Below are positions 1 through 9,540 of a stretch of DNA of 64,000 bases, piece after piece. Each line of letters opens with the position of its first letter. Position 1 is the stretch's first letter. This DNA comes from Streptosporangium sandarakinum (lineage in GTDB: Bacteria > Actinomycetota > Actinomycetes > Streptosporangiales > Streptosporangiaceae), in NCBI RefSeq assembly GCF_013409935.1, contig NZ_JACCCO010000001.1:1240001-1304000 (forward strand), in the 5' to 3' direction. Below the pieces are notes generated by a model that saw only the letters and a program-made list of their open reading frames with translations, did no database searches and was not told the origin of the DNA. The position numbers were made by a program, and so were the translations under genes.

Positions 1-272
1 CCGCCGGTGACCGTGATCTCGACCGTCGGCCCCTTGGGGGCCCCGTACGTGTCGTAGGGCGGGGGCGCGGTGGCCACGCTGTGGTCGGTGCCGGGGTTGT
101 GGTGGCCGGTGGAGACGTTGCAGGCGGCCAGCAGCAGGCAGGCCCCCAGGACCGCCACGGCCCGCCGCACCACCGGCCGCCCTCCCCGGTGGCTTGCCGG
201 TCGCGCCACCGAGAGGCCGGGGGCCGGCTCGGGACGGGTCCGCGCCCCCTCGGCGGACGGTGACCGCCTCAC
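1..272 (-). CDS. Putative lipoprotein, 3' part beyond the window
   Basis: This reading frame starts with GTG at 272 and runs off the left edge, so only about 90 codons are visible. A good ribosome site (GAGGAGG, 7 bases upstream) supports the start. The GTG overlaps the TGA of the beta-helix gene by four bases (GTGA), so the two are probably translationally coupled. After a long basic N-terminus there is a hydrophobic stretch ending in a lipobox (LLAAC), followed by a Ser/Thr/His/Pro-rich mature segment. It is therefore predicted to be exported and lipid-anchored. No functional domain is visible in this part. A methionine-free internal GTG pair near codon 34 is an alternative start that would give a shorter signal peptide. 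Confidence 0.7.
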   Translation of the reverse strand, partial: MRRSPSAEGARTRPEPAPGLSVARPASHRGGRPVVRRAVAVLGACLLLAACNVSTGHHNPGTDHSVATAPPPYDTYGAPKGPTVEITVTG

Positions 273-2374
273 GCGGGCACCTCCTCGACGGGGGCCGCCG
301 CCGTACGGCTCGGCCTGCGGGCGAGCAGGACGACCGCCCAGAGGACCCAGACCCCGCAGAGCAGGCCGCGGATCCAGCCGGGGCCGACCGGCAGGAGCGG
401 GATCATCACGACCGCCTTGTCGAACGCGTCGGCCAGGGCGAGAACGCCGAGCACGACCGTGAACCAGCCGAACCCCCGGCCTCTCCGCGGCTCTTCGGCT
501 CCGGTTCCCACTCCGGCGCCGGTCCCGTCGACGGCCTCGGCTCCGGCCTCCCCGGCCCCGGTCCCGGTGCGTGACCGGCCGCCGGGCCGCAGCCACAGCA
601 GGCCCGCGCCGATCCACCACGCCCCCATCAGCACCAAGGCGGCGGCGGGCAGCGGGGTGTGGCCGTAGGCCGCGCCGAGGACGTCCAGGGTCAGGCCCGC
701 GAGCCCGGCGACCGTGACGGCCAGACCGGCCCGGGAGCGGAGCGCGCGACGCCGGAGCAGGACCGCGACCAGGCCGAGCGCGAGGGACCCGGCGAGGGCG
801 AGTTGCACCTCGACCCTGGCCACGCCCGCCGCGCCGTACCATTCGCAGCCGGCCGGGAGGCGCCGCTCGCGGATGCTGTAGTCGTTGCACAGGTAGCCCT
901 TGGCGAGTTTGACCGGTTCGCCGAGGATCCGGGACGGTCCGGCCGAGCCGCAGGCGGGCAGCGCCCACGGGGTGGAGGGGCCGGCGTCGTCCTGCCAGCA
1001 GTTGCCGGTCCCCTGCCCGTCCCAGGAGACGCCGGCGCCGTTGGGGCGGCTCACGCCTTCGGGCGTCACGCCGAGGTGGTTGCCCTCGTAGAGGTTGTGG
1101 TGGGAGGTGTCGAACTGCTTGCCCAGGGCCCCTTCCCCACGGATGAAGGCGGGCACCGCGAGCAGGTCGAAGGCGGCGGACTCGTGGCCCCAGATCCAAT
1201 TGTCGCGGAAGACGTTCCAGTTGCCGCCCGCGGTGATGATCCCGGTGCCCCGGGGCATGCCGATCTGGGGGCAGACGACGCCCCGCTCGTAGCCGCGTTC
1301 GGCCGTGGGCTTGGCGCAGGTGCCGTCGGCGACGTACCGGTAGTAGTCCCGGTTGTTGTCGTGGATCCGGTTGCGCTCGAAGCGGGCGTGGTTCTGCGGC
1401 AGGCCCGGGTGCCCGGCGAACGCGCTGTCCATCGAGGCGCCGCCCATGTTGTCGAAGAACTCGTTGTCGTGGACGTACACCGAGTCGCCCGCCGTGCCGG
1501 AGTAGCCGACCATGTTGCCGTGGCTCTTGCAGCGCCGGATCTCGATGGAGTAGCGCGGCACGTCGTGGCCCCGGCCGTCGTTGATGTTCGAGGCGCTGCC
1601 CGGGTAGAGCCCGGAGTCGCCGTTGCCGTGCGACTCGCAGTCGGTGTAGAGGCCGTGGTCGCTGGCGAAGGTCAGGAAGCCGTACTCGTCGTTCCAGCGG
1701 GTGAGCATCGTGTCGATGACGAACCCGTCGGCGGCCAGGATGTAGATCGAGTTGAACGTGGTCCGCTGGGCGGTGAAGTTGCGGAAGTAGATCCCGTTGG
1801 CCGTGTCGGCGCGGATCGCGTTCAGCTTCCGGTACTGCGCGTCGATGATCACATCCGTCGGCTTCGCGCCGGTGCCCTCGATCTGCAGGTCCTTGATCCC
1901 GAGGATGGCGACCAGGTTCTGGTTGTGCGGGCACTGCCGCTGCTGCTCGTAGGAGAGGATCTGGTAGCCCCAGGCCGACCAGCGGGCGGGCAGGCGGGCG
2001 CAGTCGCCGGTGGGCTCCGGCAGGCTGGGCTCCTCCAGGTAGACGCCGGGCAGGATCGCGATGTTCATCCCGGGCCGGTCGACCTTGTCCACCGCCTCCT
2101 GCAGATGGCGGTACCCCTGCTCCTGGCAGCGGTCGAACAGCTCCAGGTTTCGCCGCCTGAGGTCGGGCGGGAAGTCCGCGATCCGCCTGCCGAAGTCGGC
2201 GCGGTCGCTCTTGCAGACCAGCAGGTCGGGTTCCCCGGTACGGTGCACCGGGACGCTGCCCGTGCCGTCGGGGAGCTTCACGGGGCGTTCCTCGTGGGCG
2301 AGGGCCGCGGAGGCGGGCAGCAGCAGGGCGAGGGTCAGCGCGACGACGGTCGCGGCCCCGCGTAACGGGCGCAT
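269..2374 (-). CDS. Membrane-anchored right-handed beta-helix (pectin-lyase fold) protein
   Basis: A 701-residue exported protein. It begins with a signal peptide (MRPLRG, hydrophobic core, cleavage near ALA-HEE). Residues about 100-480 carry the irregular Asn/Gly/Asp-rich repeats of a right-handed parallel beta-helix, including short N-x-I/F and H-x-N turns. The C-terminal 170 residues hold several hydrophobic segments separated by a basic Gly/Thr-rich loop, so the helix should be displayed outside the membrane. Beta-helix proteins of this kind usually bind or cleave polysaccharides, but no catalytic residues can be assigned here, so the substrate is unknown. The reading frame is open upstream to 2479; the start at 2374 is chosen because it opens directly onto the signal peptide. 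It is followed by a coupled lipoprotein gene. Confidence 0.75.
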   Translation of the reverse strand: MRPLRGAATVVALTLALLLPASAALAHEERPVKLPDGTGSVPVHRTGEPDLLVCKSDRADFGRRIADFPPDLRRRNLELFDRCQEQGYRHLQEAVDKVDRPGMNIAILPGVYLEEPSLPEPTGDCARLPARWSAWGYQILSYEQQRQCPHNQNLVAILGIKDLQIEGTGAKPTDVIIDAQYRKLNAIRADTANGIYFRNFTAQRTTFNSIYILAADGFVIDTMLTRWNDEYGFLTFASDHGLYTDCESHGNGDSGLYPGSASNINDGRGHDVPRYSIEIRRCKSHGNMVGYSGTAGDSVYVHDNEFFDNMGGASMDSAFAGHPGLPQNHARFERNRIHDNNRDYYRYVADGTCAKPTAERGYERGVVCPQIGMPRGTGIITAGGNWNVFRDNWIWGHESAAFDLLAVPAFIRGEGALGKQFDTSHHNLYEGNHLGVTPEGVSRPNGAGVSWDGQGTGNCWQDDAGPSTPWALPACGSAGPSRILGEPVKLAKGYLCNDYSIRERRLPAGCEWYGAAGVARVEVQLALAGSLALGLVAVLLRRRALRSRAGLAVTVAGLAGLTLDVLGAAYGHTPLPAAALVLMGAWWIGAGLLWLRPGGRSRTGTGAGEAGAEAVDGTGAGVGTGAEEPRRGRGFGWFTVVLGVLALADAFDKAVVMIPLLPVGPGWIRGLLCGVWVLWAVVLLARRPSRTAAAPVEEVPA

Positions 2375-2704
2375 GGCCGCGAGAGTAGAACAATGTTCAT
2401 CTTTTGCCCAGGCCTGTTTTCGGGCATCGAGCATCGGATCCTGTGGCTTCCGGGTCCGATGCCGTGGGGCCCCGGGCACTGTTCCGCGGGTCCCGGGTCC
2501 GTTTCCGCAGGTCCCTGACCTTCATGGGTCCTCGCCGCGACCGGGGCGGCCCCGCGCCGAGCCGGCCCCCGTCCGGGGCCGGTCCTCAGACGGGGCCGGT
2601 CCTCAGACGGGGCCGGTCCTCAGGCGGGGCCGGTCTCCAGACGAAACCTGTCCTCAGACGGGACCGATCCTCAGACGGGACCGATCCTCAGGCGGGACCG
2701 ATCC
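2375..2704. other. Intergenic region holding the 17-bp repeat array
   Basis: About 330 bases between two genes on the minus strand. The right part is the tandem repeat array; the left 200 bases are GC-rich, contain several CCCGGGTCC-like words and show no convincing small gene. It should contain the promoter of the beta-helix gene, but no clear -35/-10 pair was recognised. Confidence 0.6.
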
Positions 2705-2714
2705 TCAGGCGGTG
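2579..2714. repeat. Eight tandem 17-bp repeats
   Basis: Eight head-to-tail copies of a 17-base unit, consensus CCGGTCCTCAGACGGGG. The first two copies are identical; later copies carry one to four substitutions (GGACC becomes GAACC or GATCC; AGAC becomes AGGC). The array lies between the beta-helix gene and the tetR gene and its last copy overlaps the tetR stop codon at 2705-2707. The unit length is not a multiple of three, so it is not a coding repeat. Confidence 0.9.
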
Positions 2715-3325
2715 GGCGCCAGGCCGGCCAGGAGCTGGTCGACGATCCGCTCGGCGATGCCGGCCGGCGACTCCGCGGTCCCGTCGGATCCCGCGTCGCG
2801 CATGTACCACGTGACGGTGCCGATCAGCGCCGCCATCACGACGGGCAGGTCGAGGTCGGCCCGGAGCTCGCCGGTGGCGACGCCCCTCCGCAGCACGGCG
2901 GCCAGCACCTCCCGGCGCGGCTCGATCAGGGCCTGGCGGACCCGCTCGACGAGACGCGGGTGCCGCTCGGCGTCGTTCATCACGATGCTCATCACGCATC
3001 GTCGGCGCGCGTCACACGAGTCGCGCACGACGACCTCGAAGTAGGCGACGAGATCCTCGCGGACCGACTCGCCCCGCAGCTCCGGCAGCGGCGACTTGAG
3101 CCGGGCCAGGGCGTCGACGCACAGGTCCTCCTTGTTGGCCCAGCGCCGGTAGATGGTGGTCTTGCCCACCCCGGCCCGGGCGGCGATCGCCTCGATCGAC
3201 AGCTCGGCGATGTTCATGCCCTCGCCGAGCAGGTCGAGGGTGGCGTCGATGATCGCCTGTTCCGCCCGGGCGCTGCGGGGGCGGCCCGCCGGGCGGGCCG
3301 CTCGCGTCTCGTCAGTCGTGCTCAT
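2705..3325 (-). CDS. TetR/AcrR family transcriptional regulator
   Basis: A 206-residue regulator. Residues about 19-66 form a TetR N-terminal helix-turn-helix, with the typical recognition helix ending in GVGKTTIYRRWANKEDL. The remaining helical domain is the ligand and dimer domain and ends in a TetR_C-like segment. The gene lies 7 bases downstream of the DHA2 efflux gene on the same strand, so the two form an operon and the regulator most likely represses its own pump. The repeated CGATACG words in the promoter upstream of the pump are the obvious candidate operators. Confidence 0.9.
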   Translation of the reverse strand: MSTTDETRAARPAGRPRSARAEQAIIDATLDLLGEGMNIAELSIEAIAARAGVGKTTIYRRWANKEDLCVDALARLKSPLPELRGESVREDLVAYFEVVVRDSCDARRRCVMSIVMNDAERHPRLVERVRQALIEPRREVLAAVLRRGVATGELRADLDLPVVMAALIGTVTWYMRDAGSDGTAESPAGIAERIVDQLLAGLAPTA

Positions 3326-3332
3326 CGCACGT

Positions 3333-4916
3333 CTACACTACTGCCGGTTCCCTGTCGCGGTCCCTCTCCCCGATTGCGGAGCCGGAGGCGGGAGCGACGG
3401 CCGCGCCGCCGTCGCCGGACGGCAGCCACTTGAGCGCCACCAGCGCTCCGATCAGCGCGATCGCCGCCGAGACCAGCGCGGTGACGTGCATGCCGTCCAG
3501 GAAGGCCGCCTTGGCGGGCTCCACCAGGGCCGCGCCGCGCGCGCCGAGGCTCTGGGCCACGCCTATCGTGTCCGTCAGCGACTCTCCCGCGGCGTGCCTG
3601 AGCCTCTCGGGCAGCCCGCCCAGCGCGGGGGCGATCTCGTCGCGGTAGGTCGCCGACAGCACCGAGCCGAGCAGGGCCACGCCGAGCGCGCCCGCGACCT
3701 GCCGGACGGTGTTGCTCATGGCGGAACCGACACCGGCCTTCTCCCTGGGCAGGGCCTCCATGATGGCGGTGGTCGCCGGCGGCATGATGTTGGCCATGGC
3801 CGCGCCCTGGACGAAGAAGACGATCTCGATGACCACGAGCGGCGTGCTCCGGTCCATCAGCGCGTAGGAGGCCAGCGCGCCGGCCACGACGAGCATGCTC
3901 AGGGTGGCGGTCGGCTTGCCGCCGAAGCGGCGGACCATCCGCTGGCTGAGCGGGGCGAAGATGAGCTGGGCCGCGGCGAACGGGATCATCAGCGCCCCGG
4001 CCTGCAGCGGAGTGTGGCCGAGGACGACCTGGAGGTAGAAGACCAGGAAGAACATCGCGCCCATCATCGCGAAGAACACGATGCCGATCAGGCCGACCGC
4101 GGTGGCGAAGCGGGCGTCGCGGAAGTAGGTGACGTCGAAGGCCGGGTGGTCGACGCGGCGCTCGTACCAGACGAACAGGCCCAGTACGGCCACGCCGAGG
4201 AGCGTCGGGACGAGCACCTCCGCGCTGGCGACGGTGGCCAGCTCACCGCCCCGGATGATGCCGTAGGTGAGGGCGACCAGGCCGATGATGGACAGCAGCA
4301 CGCCGGCCGGGTCGAGCCTGGACGGCCTGGGGTCGCGCGACTCGGGCACGACCAGGGTGATGAGCACCATGGCGACCAGGACGATCGGCAGGTTGACCAG
4401 GAAGACCGAGCCCCACCAGAAGTGCTCGATCAGCAGGCCGCCGGTGATCGGGCCGATCGCCACGGCGAGGCCGACGCCCCCGGCCCACACGCCGATCGCC
4501 TTGCCGCGCTCCTGCGGCGGGAAGACGTTGGAGATGATGGCGAGGGTCGCCGGCATGATCGCGGCGCCGCCGACCCCCATGAACGCCCGCGCCACGATGA
4601 GCTGGCCCGGGTCCTGGGAGTAGGCGCTGGCCAGCGAGGCGAGGCCGAAGAGCGCCATGCCGACCAGCAGCATGCGCCTGCGGCCGGTGCGGTCGCCGAT
4701 GACCCCGAAGGTGAACAGCAGGCCCGCGAAGACGAGCGTGTAGGAGTTGATCGCCCATTCCATCTGGCTCTGGGTCGCGCCGAGCCCCTCCTGGGGGTCG
4801 GCGATCGTCTTGAGGGCGACGTTGAGGATCGTGTTGTCGAGGACGACGGCCAGGAGGCTGAAGACCAGCACTCCCAGTACCTGCCATCGTCTCGGGTGGC
4901 CGAGCTGCGGTTCCAT
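3333..4916 (-). CDS. MFS drug efflux transporter, DHA2 family (EmrB/QacA type)
   Basis: A 527-residue membrane protein with about 14 hydrophobic segments, the usual length for DHA2 drug:proton antiporters. Motif C-like and motif A-like features are visible: [10 protein letters not shown] in the first membrane helix (motif D1 of the 14-TM family), GDRTGRRR in the loop after helix 2, and GPITGG in helix 5. It is expected to export cationic or amphiphilic toxic compounds across the cell membrane. It is the first gene of an operon with the adjoining TetR regulator. Start at 4916 (ATG) follows a GGGGACCC leader without a strong ribosome site. Confidence 0.92.
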   Translation of the reverse strand: MEPQLGHPRRWQVLGVLVFSLLAVVLDNTILNVALKTIADPQEGLGATQSQMEWAINSYTLVFAGLLFTFGVIGDRTGRRRMLLVGMALFGLASLASAYSQDPGQLIVARAFMGVGGAAIMPATLAIISNVFPPQERGKAIGVWAGGVGLAVAIGPITGGLLIEHFWWGSVFLVNLPIVLVAMVLITLVVPESRDPRPSRLDPAGVLLSIIGLVALTYGIIRGGELATVASAEVLVPTLLGVAVLGLFVWYERRVDHPAFDVTYFRDARFATAVGLIGIVFFAMMGAMFFLVFYLQVVLGHTPLQAGALMIPFAAAQLIFAPLSQRMVRRFGGKPTATLSMLVVAGALASYALMDRSTPLVVIEIVFFVQGAAMANIMPPATTAIMEALPREKAGVGSAMSNTVRQVAGALGVALLGSVLSATYRDEIAPALGGLPERLRHAAGESLTDTIGVAQSLGARGAALVEPAKAAFLDGMHVTALVSAAIALIGALVALKWLPSGDGGAAVAPASGSAIGERDRDREPAVV

Positions 4917-4921
4917 GGGTC

Positions 4922-5000
4922 CCCGTTTTCGATACGATTAAGTTTCGCAACGTGACCGTATCGCTCATGGTTCCGATACGCAACTGTTTCGTTTCGTATT
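4922..5000 (-). promoter_or_regulatory. Promoter and CGATACG operators of the efflux-tetR operon
   Basis: On the minus strand TTGCGT (4983-4978) and TACGGT (4960-4955) are spaced by 17 bases and could be the -35 and -10 of the efflux operon, about 40 bases before its start codon. The word CGATACG occurs at 4930-4936 and 4974-4980 and its complement CGTATCG at 4957-4963, giving an inverted repeat with a 10-base spacer over the promoter. This layout fits binding by the TetR protein encoded in the operon. Confidence 0.5.
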
Positions 5001-5157
5001 TACCGGATGTCAATCCGCCGGAAACATCCCGGGGCGGGGCCGGGCCGCCGTGGGCGGGCCGCCGGGAGGACCCGCCGGCCCGGCCGGCCCCGGGTCCCCA
5101 CCCGAATCGCCGCTCCGGATTCACCGTCCCGGATTCACCGCCCCGGGACGGAGCGCC

Positions 5158-6360
5158 TCACACGGCGGCGGCCACCGGCCGCTCCTCCGGGATCTCGTCC
5201 GGCATCCGCCGCCAGAAGGGCAGCGCGATCAGCACCATCCCCGTCGCCACCAGCCCGGCGGCGGCGAAGGCCCAGCCCGGCCCGCCGTGGTCGATGATCG
5301 CCCCGGCGATCGGGGACGAGGCGGCGCCGCCGATCAGCAGCGCCGTGCCGTGCAGGCCCATCGCCTCTCCCCGCGCCGCGGCCGGGACCCGGCGGCTGAG
5401 GCTCTCGACCGTGGACGACAGCCCCGGCGCGCACAGCAGGCCGGCCGGCAGCAGCGCCAGCAGCAGCCACCGCCAGTCGCCGCTCACCAGCCCCACCGGC
5501 ACGGTGAGCAGGCCCATCCCGCCGATCAGGACCAGCGGCGAGGCGCCCCGGGGCAGCGTGCCGTACACGAAGCCGCCGACCAGCGAGTACAGGCACCACA
5601 CCCCGATGGCCACGCCGCTCCACGCGGTGTCGCCGGCGTCCTTCACCGCCGCCACCAGGGCCAGCTCGGAGGCGGTCAGCACGAACGTCGCCGCCGCGGC
5701 GGTGCCGAGCAGCGCGACGACGCCGGAGGTCAGCCATCGGCGGCGCGGCACCCGCTCCGCCGGGGCCGAGAGCTCCTCGGCCGAACGGATCGGCGGGTTC
5801 AGCAGGATCAGGGCCGCGCCGGAGCCGGTCAGGCCGATCGCGACGGCGCACATCGTCCACGCGCTGCCCAGCTGCGTGACGCCGAGGACGCCGAGGGCGG
5901 GCCCGGTCATGTAGGAGAGCTCGACCATGATCGAGTCGAGGGAGAAACCGATCCGGCGCTGGTGGGGCGGGACCAGGGCCGTCAGGCACTGCCGGATCAC
6001 GCTGAACACCGGCAGGGCCAGCAGTCCGGCCACCACAGAGGCGACGACCAGCACCGGGTACGGCAGCACCCACGCCGTGGACCAGAAGGCGAGCTGGGCG
6101 AAGGTGGTCACGAACAGCACCGGGCGCAGGCCGTACCGGTCGACGAACCGCCCGGCCAGCGGCGACCCGACGGCCATCCCCACCGTCGTGGCCGCGCCGG
6201 CCCCGCCTGCCTCCAGCCATCCCAGGCCGAGGGTGTTGTTGATGTGCAACGTCAGCGTGATGCCCGTCGCCGTGGACGGGATGCGGGCGATCATGCCCAC
6301 CAGCAGCAGCGTTCGCACACCGGGAAGCGCGAGCAGACGACGGTAAGGTTCGATGGCCAT
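5158..6360 (-). CDS. MFS transporter, 12-TM type
   Basis: A 400-residue protein with about 12 hydrophobic segments in two halves, the standard MFS architecture. A motif A-like loop ([13 protein letters not shown]) follows helix 2. The sequence resembles actinobacterial sugar/drug MFS proteins of unknown substrate; no binding residues let me say what it carries. It is divergent from panB, with 163 bases between the starts, and is not part of the DHA2-tetR operon on its other side (241 bases away, with that operon's promoter between). Confidence 0.85.
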   Translation of the reverse strand: MAIEPYRRLLALPGVRTLLLVGMIARIPSTATGITLTLHINNTLGLGWLEAGGAGAATTVGMAVGSPLAGRFVDRYGLRPVLFVTTFAQLAFWSTAWVLPYPVLVVASVVAGLLALPVFSVIRQCLTALVPPHQRRIGFSLDSIMVELSYMTGPALGVLGVTQLGSAWTMCAVAIGLTGSGAALILLNPPIRSAEELSAPAERVPRRRWLTSGVVALLGTAAAATFVLTASELALVAAVKDAGDTAWSGVAIGVWCLYSLVGGFVYGTLPRGASPLVLIGGMGLLTVPVGLVSGDWRWLLLALLPAGLLCAPGLSSTVESLSRRVPAAARGEAMGLHGTALLIGGAASSPIAGAIIDHGGPGWAFAAAGLVATGMVLIALPFWRRMPDEIPEERPVAAAV

Positions 6361-6523
6361 TTTTATTGCTTACCTCCGGGTGCATTCTGTCCTATGCCCC
6401 CGACAAGATCGCCACTGGATTACCTGGCGGTGCGGGGGTGTTGCACCTTCCGGAGCGCGTGCAATCATCGAAGACGTCCGGGGACGCCACTGGGGCGCCT
6501 CGAGACTTCACAGGGAGGCTCCC

Positions 6524-7369
6524 ATGTCCTCTTCCGTCACGAGCCGGCCGACCGCTCTCTACGGCGGCCAGGCGGGACGAAGGGTCACCGTCCGCGACGT
6601 GGCCGCCGCCAAGGAGCGCGGCGAGAGGTGGCCGATGGTCACCGCGTACGACGCGATGACCGCGAAGGTGTTCGACGAGGCCGGAATCCCGGTACTGCTC
6701 GTCGGCGACTCGGCCGCCATGGTCGTGTACGGCTACGACTCCACGCTGCCGGTCACCGTCGACGACCTGCTGCCGCTGACCGCGGCCGTGGTGCGCGGGT
6801 CGTCGCGGGCCATGGTGGTGGCCGACCTGCCGTTCGGCTCCTACCAGGCGTCCCCCCAGCAGGCCCTGGAGACGGCCGCCCGCTTCATGAAGGAGGGCGG
6901 GGCGCACGCGGTCAAGCTGGAGGGCGGCCGCCGGGTGCTGCCGCAGGTCGAGGCGCTGGTCTCGGCGGGCATCCCGGTCATGGCGCACCTCGGCCTGACC
7001 CCCCAGTCGGTCAACACCTTCGGCGGCTACCGCGTCCAGGGCCGTGGCCAGGCCGGCGACGAGCTGATGTCCGACGCCAAGGACCTGGAGTACGCCGGGG
7101 CCTTCGCCGTGGTCCTGGAGTGCGTCCCGGCCGAGCTCGCCGAGCGGGTCACCCGGTCGCTGTCCATCCCCACCATCGGCATCGGCGCCGGGCCCTCCAC
7201 CGACGCGCAGGTGCTCGTCTGGCAGGACCTGATGGGCCTGACCCCCCACCCCGCCAAGTTCGTCAAGAAGTACTTCGACCTCGCCGGGGAGATGGACCGG
7301 GCGGTCCGCGCCTTCGCCGACGAGGTGGTCGGCGGGGCCTTCCCGGCCGCCGAGCACAGCTACCACTGA
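6524..7369 (+). CDS. panB: 3-methyl-2-oxobutanoate hydroxymethyltransferase
   Basis: PanB transfers a hydroxymethyl group from 5,10-methylene-tetrahydrofolate to 2-oxoisovalerate, giving ketopantoate, the first committed step of pantothenate and coenzyme A synthesis in the cytosol. At 281 residues it has the family's usual length. Conserved features seen are [17 protein letters not shown] near the N-terminus, [14 protein letters not shown] (metal-binding Asp), [18 protein letters not shown] (catalytic region), and the C-terminal [18 protein letters not shown]. The start at 6524 has an AGGGAGG ribosome site 8 bases upstream; the frame is open further upstream but that extension is not conserved-looking. 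A strong hairpin terminator follows. Confidence 0.96.
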   Translation: MSSSVTSRPTALYGGQAGRRVTVRDVAAAKERGERWPMVTAYDAMTAKVFDEAGIPVLLVGDSAAMVVYGYDSTLPVTVDDLLPLTAAVVRGSSRAMVVADLPFGSYQASPQQALETAARFMKEGGAHAVKLEGGRRVLPQVEALVSAGIPVMAHLGLTPQSVNTFGGYRVQGRGQAGDELMSDAKDLEYAGAFAVVLECVPAELAERVTRSLSIPTIGIGAGPSTDAQVLVWQDLMGLTPHPAKFVKKYFDLAGEMDRAVRAFADEVVGGAFPAAEHSYH

Positions 7370-7377
7370 CGCGCCGC

Positions 7378-7417
7378 CGCGCCGCCGTACCGGCCCGCGA
7401 TCCGGTACGGCGGCGCG
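7378..7417. terminator. Bidirectional hairpin terminator after panB
   Basis: A perfect 16-base stem (7378-7393 with 7402-7417) with an 8-base loop sits exactly between the converging stops of panB and the PLP enzyme gene. There is no T-run, as is usual in such GC-rich genomes. Confidence 0.7.
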
Positions 7418-7418
7418 G

Positions 7419-8330
7419 TCAGACCAGGGTCGAGGGGTCGGTGTTGCCGCCGCAGACGACCACGGCCACCCGCTCCCCGGGGGCCGGGACGTACGCCCCG
7501 CACCGCAGGGCCGCGTAGGCGGCGGCTCCGCCGTACTCGGCGGCCACCCGGAAGGACCGCCACAGCTCCAGCCGGGCGGCGGCGATGTCCTCGTCGCCGA
7601 CCAGGACGCCGCGTACCCCCGCCGCGCGGGCGAGGCCGTAGCCGATGGCCCCGATCCGGCTGGCGCCCAAGGAGTCGGCCGCGATCCCGCCGACCTCGAC
7701 CCGGACCGGCCCGCCCGCCGCCAGGGCGCGGTCGAGGGTGGGGATGCGCTCGGGTTCGACGGCCACCACCCGCGCCCGGCCGTCCAGCGCGGCGACGATC
7801 CCGCCGAGCAGCCCGCCGCCGCCGACCGCGACGAGCACCGTGTCGACGCCCCCGGTCTGCTCCAGCAGCTCCAGCCCGGCCGTGCCCTGCCCGGCCACCA
7901 CCTCGGCCTGGTCGTAGGCGTGGACCTCAAGGGCGCCGGTCTCGGCGGCCCGCTTGAGCGACGCCTCGTACGCCTCGGCGTAGACGGCGCCGGTCTGCGT
8001 GACCTCCGCGCCCAGCGCGCGCAGCCCGGCGACCTTCACCGGGCTGGAGACCGTGGGCACGAAGATCTCCGCCCGGACGCCCAGTTCCCGCGCGGCGTGC
8101 GCCACCGCCAGCCCGTGGTTGCCGCCGCTCGCCGCGATCAGCCCGGCCGCGGGCAGGTCGCCCGCGGCCAGCGCCCGGTTGAAACCGCCCCGCACCTTGA
8201 ACGACCCGGTGTGCTGGGTCAGCTCCAGCTTCAGGAACAGCTCCGGCGACACCTCCAGCACCGGGGTACGGCGGATCCGCCCGGCCAGGCGCGCGGCGGC
8301 CCGCGTCACGTCGTCGATCGACACGCTCAT
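7419..8330 (-). CDS. PLP-dependent serine/threonine dehydratase-like enzyme
   Basis: A 303-residue fold-type II PLP enzyme. The PLP lysine lies in GSFKVRGGFNRAL, the substrate Asn loop is SGGNHGLAVAHAA, and the phosphate-binding glycine loop is AVGGGGLLGG. It would convert threonine or serine to the 2-oxo acid and ammonia. At this length it lacks the C-terminal ACT domain of biosynthetic IlvA, so it is closer to catabolic dehydratases or serine racemase-like proteins. It lies 37 bases downstream of the trans-sulfuration enzyme on the same strand, so the two may form an amino-acid degradation operon producing 2-oxobutanoate. Confidence 0.88.
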   Translation of the reverse strand: MSVSIDDVTRAAARLAGRIRRTPVLEVSPELFLKLELTQHTGSFKVRGGFNRALAAGDLPAAGLIAASGGNHGLAVAHAARELGVRAEIFVPTVSSPVKVAGLRALGAEVTQTGAVYAEAYEASLKRAAETGALEVHAYDQAEVVAGQGTAGLELLEQTGGVDTVLVAVGGGGLLGGIVAALDGRARVVAVEPERIPTLDRALAAGGPVRVEVGGIAADSLGASRIGAIGYGLARAAGVRGVLVGDEDIAAARLELWRSFRVAAEYGGAAAYAALRCGAYVPAPGERVAVVVCGGNTDPSTLV

Positions 8331-8367
8331 CGGTGATCCCTCCCCGCCGTTCCCGGCCGGCGGGCCC

Positions 8368-9540
8368 TCACGAGAGGGCCTGACCGAAGTCGGCCCAGAG
8401 GTCCTCGATGTGCTCGATGCCGACCGCGACCCGGACCGTGCCCTCGCCGATCCCGTGCCGGGCGAGCTCCTCCGCCGTCAGCGAGCGGTGCGAGGTGGTC
8501 GCCGGGTGCAGGATGAGCGTCTCGACGCCGCCGAGCGACGGGGCGAGCAGCGCCAGCCGTACCGAGCTCATGAACCTCTCCCCCGCGGCGCGCCCGCCGG
8601 CCAGGTCGAAGGAGAAGACGCCGCCGAAGTCGGGCAGCAGCTTGACCGCCAGCTCGTGCGAGGGGTGGGAGGGCAGGCCCGGCCAGTGGACGGCCGTGAC
8701 GGCCGGGTGGCCCGCCAGGCGGGTGGCCAGCTCGCGCGTGTTGGCGCAGTGCCGTTCCATGCGCAGCGGCAGGGTCTGCATGCCGCGCAGCGTGAGCCAG
8801 GCCGCGAACGGGTCGGCGGTGGCGCCCAGCTCGACCGCGAAGTGCCACACCTTCCGGTACAGCTCGTCGGAGGCGAAGACCGCGACGCCGCCGAGGACGT
8901 CGGTGTGCCCGCTCAGGTACTTGGTGGAGGAGTGCACCACGACGTCCGCGCCGTGCTCCAGCGGGCGGCACAGGATCGGCGAGGCGAAGGTGTTGTCCAC
9001 GACCGAGACCAGCCCGGCCTCGCGCGCCACGGCGCACATCCCGGGCAGGTCGGCGACCTGGGTGACCGGGTTGGCGATGGTCTCCAGGTAGACGACCTTC
9101 GTCTCCGGCCGTACGGCCGCGCGCAGCGCCCCGGGGTCGTCCTCGGGCACGTAGGAGACCGTGATCCCGAACCTCGTGACCAGGTCGTTGATCATCCCGG
9201 CGGTGCCGCCGTAGAGGGCCCGCTGGGCGATCAGGTGGTCGCCCGGCTTGAGCAGGCCGAGCAGCACCGAGTTGATCGCCCCCATGCCCGAGGCGGTGGC
9301 CACGGCGCCGACACCGCCCTCCAGGCCGGCGACGGCCTCCTCCAGCGACCGGACGGTCGGGTTGGACAGCCGCCCGTAGACGAAGGGACCGTCCGGGCGG
9401 CCCATCCCGTCGGCGAAGACGGACGGGTCCTCGAAGACGAAGCCGGAGGTCTGGTAGATCGGCACCGCGATGGGCCGGCTGCCCTCAAGGGACGGCTGCG
9501 GGTGGTGGACGACACGCGTCTCGGGGTGAAGCTCGCTCAT
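8368..9540 (-). CDS. Cys/Met metabolism PLP enzyme (cystathionine gamma-synthase/lyase or methionine gamma-lyase type)
   Basis: A 390-residue trans-sulfuration family enzyme (fold-type I). The PLP lysine is in HSSTKYLSGHTDVLGG; other family signatures are YGRLSNPT, TASGMGAI and VDNTFASP. The family makes or splits C-S bonds in cystathionine, homocysteine or methionine, and the exact reaction cannot be fixed from sequence alone. The gene directly precedes the dehydratase-like gene; if this enzyme is a methionine or cystathionine gamma-lyase, both would release 2-oxobutanoate. A 257-base region separates it from the divergent ABC operon. Confidence 0.88.
   Translation of the reverse strand: MSELHPETRVVHHPQPSLEGSRPIAVPIYQTSGFVFEDPSVFADGMGRPDGPFVYGRLSNPTVRSLEEAVAGLEGGVGAVATASGMGAINSVLLGLLKPGDHLIAQRALYGGTAGMINDLVTRFGITVSYVPEDDPGALRAAVRPETKVVYLETIANPVTQVADLPGMCAVAREAGLVSVVDNTFASPILCRPLEHGADVVVHSSTKYLSGHTDVLGGVAVFASDELYRKVWHFAVELGATADPFAAWLTLRGMQTLPLRMERHCANTRELATRLAGHPAVTAVHWPGLPSHPSHELAVKLLPDFGGVFSFDLAGGRAAGERFMSSVRLALLAPSLGGVETLILHPATTSHRSLTAEELARHGIGEGTVRVAVGIEHIEDLWADFGQALS

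Noticed and set aside
659-2365. 568-codon frame on the plus strand antisense to the beta-helix gene
   Set aside because: Composition is dominated by Gly/Val/Ala/Arg without domains, and the opposite frame shows a signal peptide and beta-helix repeats.
7027-7266. Open frame antisense to panB
   Set aside because: Mirror of a conserved enzyme gene; high GC makes long antisense frames by chance.
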